From positions 85,134 through 91,177 of the forward strand of contig JAKVBI010000009.1 in the NCBI GenBank assembly GCA_022447545.1: a stretch of 6,044 nucleotides of DNA. Reading direction: 5' to 3'. Below, piece after piece: positions 1-6,044 of the stretch. Position 1 is the first letter of the stretch. Every line of letters starts with the position of its first letter. This stretch comes from Myxococcota bacterium (lineage in GTDB: Bacteria; Myxococcota_A; UBA9160; SMWR01). The translations under genes were made by a program, and so were the position numbers. The notes under the pieces were generated by a model. It had not been told where the DNA came from and made no database searches. It saw nothing but the letters and a program-made list of their open reading frames with translations.

Positions 1-72
1 CGTGTCGATGATTTCGGGCTCGGGAGCGCGATTCGGGGAGCGGGTTCGGTCGTCGGTGGGAAGCTCTGCCAT
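1..72 (-). CDS. Possible start of an overlapping downstream gene (24 codons visible)
   Basis: ATG at 72-70 opens a frame that is +1-shifted relative to the RHS frame and stays open to the edge. The visible residues begin MAELPTDDRTRSPNRAPEPE, which is hydrophilic and acidic like a soluble protein N-terminus. An AAGGGG sequence lies eight bases upstream, a plausible though not ideal ribosome binding site. In polymorphic toxin loci an immunity gene often follows or slightly overlaps the toxin gene, so an immunity protein is one option; an unrelated next gene in an operon is another. The overlap with the RHS frame is at least 72 bases, longer than usual, and a 24-codon open stretch can occur by chance. 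It is partial and has no recognisable domain. Confidence 0.35.
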   Translation of the reverse strand, partial: MAELPTDDRTRSPNRAPEPEIIDT

Positions 73-3000
73 GTCTTGATCCCCTTGTTGATGCCTCCGA
101 TGAGAACTGATTTAACGGCGATGTTCAATCCCACACTCAATTTCATCGATGTGTTCAATGCGAAACGATTGAAGAACTCGCCCGAAAGCTTCAAGAACTT
201 CGAAGTTGCGGTGATTTCGGAGGGTGCTTTGGAAAGCTTTCCTACGATTGTGAACTTCTGAAGGAAGGTTGAGCTCGCGAGAGATGCACCCACAGCTCCA
301 GCAACCCCTGCCAGGCCGACTGCCCAGAGTTTGGTGACTGACCCCCCTTTGATCTTCTGGTTGACCGCTTCGCCACCCGCGAGCAAAGCAGATTGAACTA
401 CGACGTTCACGATTTTTGCCGAGAGCTTTGCGACCTTCAGGATCGCGTTGGCGGCTTGAAGGCCTGCGGCAAATCCGGAGAACGCGCCCGAGAGAGTGTC
501 GGCCAGAATCGATTTCCAGCTGAATCCCTCCTGTAGGCCGAAGCCGATGAGTATGCCTTGAGTCAATGCAGAACTGGCAAAGCCGATGGCGGCGCCAACG
601 ACGATTCCGACTGCCACCGATGTTGCAATGACTGCAGCTGTCGCTGAGGCGCCGATGGCGGCAGCGGCTGCCGGTGCTGCAGCTCCCACCGTCACGATGG
701 TCAGTACGATAGAAGCGATCGCGACGAGTACGACCAGGATGATGGCAAAGATCTTCTTGCATCCGCTCTCGGGGGGCGATTGAAGCTGAGGGAGTTGCGA
801 GCCAACGATTTCACCCTCGTCGTATACGGGGTGGGAATCGTGGGACATCCTCCCGCTTTCTACGGTATTGGGAATGACAAGTCGCGAACCGATGGCGAGT
901 TCGGCTTCGGCGGCCAGGCCATTGGCTTCGCCGAGGACAAACCAGAGATTCGGGTTTCCGTAGTATTCGAGCGCGATGGACTGAAGGGTGTCCCCGCCCT
1001 TGACTGAGTGGGACAGGACCGTTGCTGCAGGCGAGTCTTCCGAGTACACGGGCAACTCGGAGTATTCACCTGTGTCGAGGCGGATCGAAGCACCGCTGTC
1101 TCCGGTGGCGGGAGCGTACTCGCCAGCGGGGTTACCCTTTGCATAGATAAACCGGGTTTTGGGGTCGTCCGCCGGTTCATCATCGATTCCGCTGTCGTGG
1201 GTTCTTCGAAAGATCTTTTCGTCGGCGTTGTAGGCGAAGGTTTTGATTTCGTCGCGGTCGCTCTCGTCCCCCTGGCCCTGGTTGAGCCAGACGAGCAGGC
1301 GGTTGGAGTCGTACCGCATGGTCGAGGTCCCAGAGGAGCTTCCACTGCCGCCACCTGTGATCGACACGGTGAGCCCATCTGCGGTGTAGTTGTAGTCGAA
1401 GTCGTAGCTCGACTCGTCGTCCTCTGAGGTGTCGACGTTCGTGACTCGGATGGATCTTCCAGACTTGTCGAAAATGGTGGTGTTGTAACTATCCTTGGCC
1501 TCCGATTTCCAGGTCATGTAGTTGGTGTCGAGATGGTTCGTGTTCGATACGTCGTCGTCGTCGTCGGCGACGTCGCTCGTGTAGGTCAGAACATTGCCAA
1601 CGGCGTCATAAGTCCATCTTTGATTCTGCCCACCTCCGATCGCCGACGTGATTCGATCACCATCGTCGTGTGCGAAAGCGATTGTCGTGCCAGATTGGGA
1701 GACCCCCGTGTTTCTTCCGCCAGCGTCGTAGGTAAAGGTTTTTGCGTTTCCGTGATCCGCGTTTCCATCCGGGTCGTAGAGGGTGACTCGGTTGGCGGCA
1801 TCATAGAAATAGGTGTGATTGGTCTGGGTCCCTGAAATGCGGGTTTTGTTGCCTTGGCGGTCGTACTCATAGTCGAGGCGGGTTTCGCCAAGCGCGTCGA
1901 AGGCGGCGTCCGACCAGGAGCGGAGCCAGCCGTTGTCCCAGTATTGGTAGGTCATGTCGACGAATCGATGACCCGTGTCCTGTCGCTCGAGTATTTCCCG
2001 GACCCGATTTCCCGCCAGGTCGTATTCGTAGGTGGTCAGGAGACCCTGGCTCCCAATGAACTGGCTGTCGTGAACTCTGGCTGCGAGGTCGCGAATGCTC
2101 GTGACCTGGTTTGCATCGTTGAACGTGTACTCGAGTTCTTGCGCGGGGAGTTCGTCGTTCCCGACTCTTTGCTTTTCACTGGTGCGAGTCGTTTGGCGCG
2201 CAAAGCGGTCAAATTCCGAACTCGTCGTAACGCCGGCGGGGTTGGTCATGCTTTCCATGCGACCGAACGCACCGTACGTGTAGGAAGTCGTTCGCCCCTC
2301 TGGGTCGACCTCCAGAATTTTGTTTGCAAAGACATCGTAGACGGTCGACCAAACGATCAGTGTCGAATCAGACTCGCCAACTGCTACACGATCCTGCGCT
2401 TCATCGACACTCGTCGGGGCGGTTCCGACCACATCGTTGCCTTTTCTCGTTCGGAAGCTGTACTCGTGAGTCGGGTTTCCCATGGCATCGAAAGCTCGGC
2501 CGAAGAAGTTCCCATTCGCATCTTCCGTCCATCGAAGATTGTCGAGGTTGTCGTAGGTGTAGGTGGTCCTGTTCTCCAGACCATCGGTCAAGGTGACTAG
2601 CCGGTCTCTCTTATCCCAGGTCCGACGCTGGGTCACGATCGAAAGCCCATCGGTCACCGTCGTGAGTCGGCCAAAGGTGTCGTATGCGAAAGTCTCTCGT
2701 TCGTTTTCGAGACCAGCGATGTATTTCGACGTCAGGCGGTTTCTCTGTGAAGGGTCGGGATTCTGTGGCGATCCGTATTGGCTGACGGTGATGTTTCCGT
2801 TGCTGTCGGTTTCTGTCACCAGGTTGCCGAAGGCATCGTAGGCGTGGCTCCGGATGTTGATGATCGAAGTCCCGGGAGCCACAGAGATGCCGCTTCCGCC
2901 GTAGTATTCGCGTGTGAGATTTCCAGTGCCGTCGTATTCGTAGAAGCGTGCCACTGTTTCACCGGGGAGGGTCTGCTCGGCAAGATTGCCCATGTAGTCC

Positions 3001-6000
3001 CAGCGGCTTGTGGTGAGCGGGCGCCCGGCTGCGTTCGAGGCATCCCACTCGCGAATGGCATTCCCCCGTTCGTCGTAACTCGTGAAGGTATCGATGGAGC
3101 TCTGGCCCTGGTTTTCTGCGTTCTGGTTTCCATAGAGCTTTGTCACGACTGGATTGCCCATGGCATCGACACCGAGGCGCCGCCACAAGCCCGTGTCCTC
3201 GTTGGTCCCGATCAAATGGGCCAGTTCGTCGTATTCATAGACGGTGAAATAGGTCTCGGAGGTAAGGCCGTCTTCGGACTGAAGCCCTGGGTCGCTTCCA
3301 GGAGTCGATTCAAGGGTTAGATCGACTCGAGAGCCACCGGTCTGGACCGGGCCGGAGTAGGTCCCCGCTTCGACTGTGATGACGCCTTCGGCCGAGCGCG
3401 AGATGGTTCCGTTGTTCTCTCGTGCGAGAATTGCCAGGGAGTGACCCGAAAGAGAAACCGGGTTGCCGACATCTTCGGTACGGCTCTGGTTGGGGGGAGG
3501 CGTATCCTCCGCGTTGGCTGAGCTGGGTCCTGCACTGGGAAGCGACTCCTCAGGGGTCGTGAATCGGAACCAGTCCACGATCACTTCATTCCCATCAGTG
3601 CCCTCATAGAAGATCTTGATGTCGTAGGCGGTGTTCTCTGTGAGATCGAGTTCCAGTTGTCCGGAACTCTCGAGGTTCGGGGACAGGATGCTGGTGTTTG
3701 TGAACGTGGATCCGCTGTCAGCGATGCGCCAAGCGGCTTGGATGTTCGACGAAACATCGCTTTGTTCATCCACGGCGAGGTTCAGAGCGAAGTGGGTCTT
3801 GATGTTTCCGTCATCTGTGGATTCCCAGGTGCTGTTCCAAGCAGCCGCTTCTGCGTCATAGCTCCATTGTGTGACCTGGTCGTCCGAAAATTCGACCTCT
3901 GTCGTGTGAGCATTGGGATTTCGATTTCCGTAGAAAACGTCGTAGTTCTCTACCCCCGCCCCCTCCATCTGGGGATTGAATTGGAGGTAGCCTCCCAAGC
4001 CACGAAACAGGCGCCCCCCGCTGTTCGGAATTTGAATGCCATCGAAGACCATCAACTGATCGGATCCAATGGCCTGATCATTCTTGGTTGGAATGGGCCA
4101 CCTCACCCATCCCTGACCTCCGAGGGTTGTGTGGTCGCCCGGGGCTCGGAGCATTTCCGTCGGATTGGTCGAGTAGCTGGAGCCATTGACCTCCCACTGG
4201 ATCGAGTAGCTGCGTTCCTCTGGATCGTCGGGTTGGATGAGCTCGATGGACCACTGATTTCCGGATTCATCGACAAACGATCCCTGTGGCTCTCCACCGA
4301 GTACCAGTTGGACATTCGTCACCGCGTCGCTGAATCGGAGCTGGATTTCGAAATCGCCAGAGGACTCGGTCACCGTTGTATCGAGAACGCGCGCGGGAAG
4401 AACGACTTGTTTTTCTTCCGTCCACGCCAGGTTGTTGGCCGTATCGCGGGTGACCACACGGAAATAGACGGTTGAGGTGCTGGGGTCGACTGGGAAATCG
4501 ATGCTCTTTCCGGTGCTTCCAACGCCCACACTGGAGGCGTTTGCGTACACACCGCTCCCCCCAGGTGCCGTGCTGGGTGCTTGATTCCCCAAGTCTGCGT
4601 GGCTTGTCGTGTCCCATGCGACCCAGGAAATCGTATTGGTTCCTCCAACGTCCCAAGAAACTGAGAGCGCAGGGGTTGTTCCATCGGTGACGGCTGCCGT
4701 CACTCCACGCGCGAGAGGCGCTTCCTGACCAAGAGCGCCGCCAGTCCACGACCGTACCTGGCAGCCAACTGCGTTGTACTCGACGAACGAATGGGCACCG
4801 TTGGGAGTGATCGTTTCGGTCATGAGTTCGGCGGCATTGAAGGCGCTTTGTGAGGTGACGCGTTCCCCATTGGCGTCCGAAACAGTCCGTGTTCGGTTCC
4901 CATTCGGGTCGTATTCCATGGTCGTCACGATCAGGTCGTCGTCACCAGCGCCCATGCGAACTGCTTCTCGACTTGCGAGCGAGAGAGCATTGTATTCCAT
5001 GGTGATTCGTTGATCGTTCAGCGGCGACTCGACAACGCCGAAGCTTGTGAGCAGGCCGCTTCTCGAAAAGTCCGTCGGAAGAACATTCCCGAGGTCAATC
5101 GCCTCGGGAATGGGGTTGAAGAAGCGCTCGGCTTGTATCGGATTTCCAATCTCATCGTATAGCGTGAGATTGAGGGAACGGTTTGCGTCGACGACGGCGA
5201 CGGATCGGTCCGATAGATCGAAATAAGTGAATTCCGACAGGGAGGATCCGGGAAAATCGTCTCGATGGTTGAATCGTTTCTCGATTGCGTTTCCACGAGC
5301 GTCGTACACATACCGAGTGGTGATGCGCTGAGCACCATCCGGCGTGATGATTTCAGGGGACGTTTCCTGGATGAGATTGTTGTTGGCGTCGTAGGTTCGG
5401 TCAACGGTGTACACGGTGCCCGGCAAGATGCTCGAGTCGAGACCAGGAGTAGGTGTTGCCTCAATCGGTACGGTGTACTTCTTTTGTTGGACGACATTGT
5501 CCTGGCTGTCGAAAGCCGTTTCCGTCAGAAAACCGCTTTCGTCGACATACAGGACTTGCCTTCCTCTGAGATCGTAGTAGCCGAAACTGCTATTCCCGTT
5601 GCGATCGATCGATTCGACGAGATTTCCCCAAGCATCAAAATGAATGGTTTCTGTGGGAGTGACGGAAGCCGCGGATGTTGAGGGGATTCCGGCTCCGGAT
5701 ACCGTCACCGTAGTGACTTCTATGTCGGAATAGGTGGTGTGTATGGCTCGATCCATCGAGTCATACTCGGTGATCACCTTGGAAATGTTTTCGGTTCCCG
5801 ACGGTGGATCGGATTGATTGTAGGGATCAAGGTTGGGATCGTTGATGTCAGCGATTCGGTCTTCGTGCAAGATGGCTACGACGGCGTTTCCGGCGGCATC
5901 GTATTCGAATCTCCGCAGCACGAAATCGCCATCCAGTTCTGCAACTTTTCGGCCGTTTCCGTCGTACCAGTAGGCGCTCTTGAAATCATTGGGGTCTTCT

Positions 6001-6044
6001 GCGGTTGCGGAACCATTGGGCATCACCACAGATGTGGCATTGCC
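1..6044 (-). CDS. Giant RHS/YD-repeat protein with LysM and hydrophobic C-terminal region (partial at both ends)
   Basis: One minus-strand frame is open across the entire window, giving 2014 whole codons with neither start nor stop. It carries about 39 YD-type units such as TTYEYDLAGNRVREI, FEYDAAGNAVV and WTYDAVGNVLTY, in two blocks (residues 1-432 and 932-1643, numbered from base 6044). Between them lies a beta-rich insert (about 433-931). A LysM domain follows at 1679-1728, then a Cys-Lys-Lys boundary at 1762, hydrophobic segments at about 1765-1984 and a Pro-rich tail. In the known Rhs/Tc-toxin C families, YD repeats build a hollow shell that encloses a C-terminal toxin; the LysM plus hydrophobic module just before the variable end is an arrangement I recall from polymorphic toxins. 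Role as a toxin carrier is therefore inferred. The toxin domain, secretion signal and true ends are not visible. The protein is acidic, rich in Asp, Asn, Gly and Thr, and has only two cysteines. The RHS/YD assignment is very secure; the toxin role is moderate. Confidence 0.96.
3..71 (-). other. Pro-rich stretch of the RHS protein running off the window
   Basis: After GGINKGIKT the RHS frame continues as WQSFPPTTEPAPRIALPSPK, with six prolines in 23 residues, and is still open at the window edge. It may be a linker to a toxin domain lying beyond base 1, or out-of-character sequence shortly before the stop codon if the gene starting at 72 is real. The window does not settle this. Confidence 0.5.
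81..86 (-). promoter_or_regulatory. Candidate ribosome binding site AAGGGG for the ATG at 72
   Basis: Read on the minus strand, AAGGGG is followed by eight bases and then ATG. Spacing is right for translation initiation, and the match to the Shine-Dalgarno core is partial (AAGGAG expected). The same bases encode Lys-Gly of the RHS protein, so the site would lie within coding sequence and allow coupled translation. Confidence 0.3.
93..764 (-). other. Gly-Cys-Lys-Lys boundary and hydrophobic, glycine-zipper-containing C-terminal region
   Basis: Residues 1761-1984. After a linker with QLPQLQSPPESGCKK comes a strong membrane-like stretch, IFAIILVVLVAIASIVLTIV (752-693), then an Ala-rich stretch and a second hydrophobic segment containing GIVVGAAIG. 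Next is the conserved-looking QEGFSWKSILADTLSGAFSG, then weaker amphipathic or hydrophobic stretches (SAKIVNVVVQSALLAGG, KLWAVGLAGVAGAVGASLA, LSVGLNIAVKSVLIGG). In LysM-bearing RHS toxins I recall a similar Pro-rich linker, Cys-Gly, hydrophobic hairpin and FSWKS segment upstream of variable toxin domains. Proposed role: help the toxin leave the shell or cross a membrane, or itself form a pore. The hydrophobicity is plain; the role is inferred. Confidence 0.75.
861..1010 (-). other. LysM domain
   Basis: Residues 1679-1728, 50 residues, the normal LysM size. It opens with HSVKGGDTLQSIALEYYG, matching the classic V-x-x-GDTL-x-x-IA-x-x-YG start, continues with NPNLWFVLGEANGL, and closes with IGSRLVIPNTV, matching the G-x-x-L-x-IP end. 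LysM domains bind N-acetylglucosamine-containing polymers such as peptidoglycan or chitin. Here it sits directly after the YD shell and before the hydrophobic region. It may hold the end of the shell at the cell wall or serve as a structural plug; neither is shown by the sequence. Confidence 0.93.
1116..3251 (-). repeat. YD-repeat block B (about 25 units)
   Basis: Residues 932-1643. This block is more canonical than block A. Units in order include VYEYDELAHLIG, TSYDERGNAIREWD, RWDYMGNLAEQTLPG, YEYDGTGNLTREYYG, HAYDAFGNLVTETDSNGN, FAYDTFGRLTTVTDG, RTWDKRDRLVTLTDG, YTYDNLDNLRWTEDANGN, RAFDAMGNPTHEY, YTYGAFGRMESMTNPAG, TYEYDLAGNRVREIL, YEYDRQGNKTRI, YFYDAANRVTLYDPDGN, FTYDAGGRNTGVS, WTYDAVGNVLTY, MRYDSNRLLVWLN and FAYNADEKIFRRT. 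It closes with RFIYAKGNPAGEY, a motif like the Y-x-x-G-x-P-x-G-E turn that ends YD arrays in LysM-bearing RHS proteins as I remember them. No DPxGxxxP core-closing motif follows. Confidence 0.95.
1551..1565 (-). repeat. (GAC)5 microsatellite encoding five aspartates
   Basis: Five perfect GAC codons in the RHS frame give DDDDD between DVA and VSNTNHLDTN, in a loop after the unit WTYDAVGNVLTYTSD. The run is in frame, so slippage would add or remove aspartates without breaking the frame. It probably lies in an exposed loop. Confidence 0.7.
3252..3551 (-). other. Pro/Ser-rich linker and short strand-rich segment before YD block B
   Basis: Residues 832-931. The first part (about 832-855) is flexible and low in hydrophobics, with EESLPSAGPSSANAEDTPPP. 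After it come short hydrophobic strands such as LSGHSLAILAREN, EGVITVEAGTYSGP and SRVDLTLESTPGS, and another acidic, serine- and proline-containing stretch. YD units resume with YFTVYEYDELAHLIG. It reads as a hinge joining the inserted domains back to the repeat shell. I do not recognise a named domain here. Confidence 0.5.
3552..4748 (-). other. Beta-rich insert between the two YD blocks (probable FN3/Ig-like and carbohydrate-binding-like domains)
   Basis: About 400 residues (433-831) contain no YD unit. The first part (about 448-550) has alternating hydrophobic strands, for example ALSVSWDVGG, TISWVAWDT and VYFRVVTRDTANNLAW, which resembles an FN3/Ig-like sandwich. The second part (about 551-636) repeats the theme with FEIQLRFSDAVTNVQLVLG, QWSIELIQPDD and YSIQWEVNG. 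The third (about 637-831) has VTQWSYDAEAAAW, IQAAWRIADSG and a final LTENTAYDIKIFYEG followed by VIVDWFRF, which recalls the last strands of PA14-type carbohydrate-binding domains. The non-YD nature is seen directly. The fold names are inference from strand pattern, and PA14 in particular is only a suggestion. Such an insert could project from the shell and bind a surface ligand. Confidence 0.6.
4749..6044 (-). repeat. YD-repeat block A (about 14 units)
   Basis: Residues 1-432 of the visible protein. Units follow the pattern aromatic-x-Tyr/Phe-Asp-x-x-Gly-Asn/Arg with spacing of roughly 20-40 residues. Examples in order are YWYDGNGRKVAEL, FEYDAAGNAVVAI, TEYDSMDRAIH, IHFDAWGNLVESIDRNGN, YYDLRGRQVLYVDESG, RTYDANNNLIQET, YVYDARGNAIEKR, LYDEIGNPIQAE and MEYDPNGNRTRTVSDANG. 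Several are degenerate (SAFNAAELMTET, FVEYNAVGCQVRSW). The units differ strongly at the DNA level, so this is an ancient protein repeat and not a recent tandem duplication. In RHS proteins such strands wind into the toxin-enclosing shell. The block begins before the window. Confidence 0.93.

Noticed and set aside
112-762. A 216-codon minus-strand frame overlapping the hydrophobic region
   Set aside because: It is shifted relative to the RHS frame and is Arg/His/Ser-rich throughout; the correct frame gives a continuous hydrophobic domain joined to LysM.
860-1427. Minus-strand frame 860-1378 and plus-strand frame 1008-1427
   Set aside because: Both overlap the end of the YD block; the minus-strand one also covers the LysM coding sequence. 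They are Thr/Pro/Ser-rich or Val-rich shadows. The LysM motif GDTLQSIA is readable only in the RHS frame.
1854-2600. A 248-codon plus-strand open frame
   Set aside because: Antisense to canonical YD units (for example TYEYDLAGNRVREI) in the real frame; Val- and Arg-rich shadow with no domain.
3657-4475. A 272-codon plus-strand open frame
   Set aside because: It lies antisense to the beta-rich insert of the RHS protein, has no recognisable domain, and its composition (many Val, Arg, Gly, Ser) is what the complement of an acidic coding sequence gives.
4267-4749. A 160-codon minus-strand frame
   Set aside because: Shifted frame within the beta-rich insert; Arg/Trp/Ser-rich composition and no domain.
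5018-5497. A 159-codon minus-strand frame
   Set aside because: Shifted frame over YD block A; Ser/Thr/Arg/Pro-rich with no domain, while the real frame shows YVYDARGNAIEKR and similar units.
1224-5970. Recurring short strings such as gtcgtattc and gtcgtaggt, suggesting a repeat array or CRISPR
   Set aside because: They are irregularly spaced and are the reverse complement of codons for the Tyr-x-Tyr-Asp motif; no constant repeat-spacer structure exists.

Overview
The whole 6044-base window is one protein-coding sequence read on the minus strand. One frame (codons whose highest coordinate is 2 modulo 3) stays open from base 6044 to base 3: 2014 codons with no stop and no frameshift. I checked the register at many points along the window. 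Both ends of the gene lie outside. There is no intergenic space, RNA gene, insertion sequence or CRISPR array.

The product is a giant RHS/YD-repeat protein, most likely the carrier ('chassis') of a secreted or contact-delivered polymorphic toxin. In protein order it has: (1) a first YD-repeat block (about 4749-6044, roughly 14 units); (2) a stretch of about 500 residues without YD units (about 3252-4748), which looks like two or three beta-sandwich domains followed by a Pro/Ser-rich linker; (3) a second YD block (about 1116-3251, roughly 25 units); (4) a LysM domain (861-1010); (5) a linker ending in Gly-Cys-Lys-Lys, then a hydrophobic region with a strong membrane-like segment and two glycine zippers (93-764); (6) a proline-rich stretch running off the window (3-71). 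The usual hyperconserved DPxG-type motif that closes many Rhs cores before the toxin is not seen. The LysM plus hydrophobic module takes its place. Any toxin domain would lie beyond base 1.

Inside the last 72 bases a second minus-strand frame opens with ATG at 72, eight bases after an AAGGGG sequence. It may be the start of an overlapping downstream gene, but only 24 codons are visible.

The organism cannot be named. Base composition is moderately GC-rich (mid-50s per cent by eye). A multi-thousand-residue YD/LysM protein points to a Gram-negative bacterium with a large genome, such as a myxobacterial or other proteobacterial lineage, or an uncultivated relative. This is inference from architecture only.
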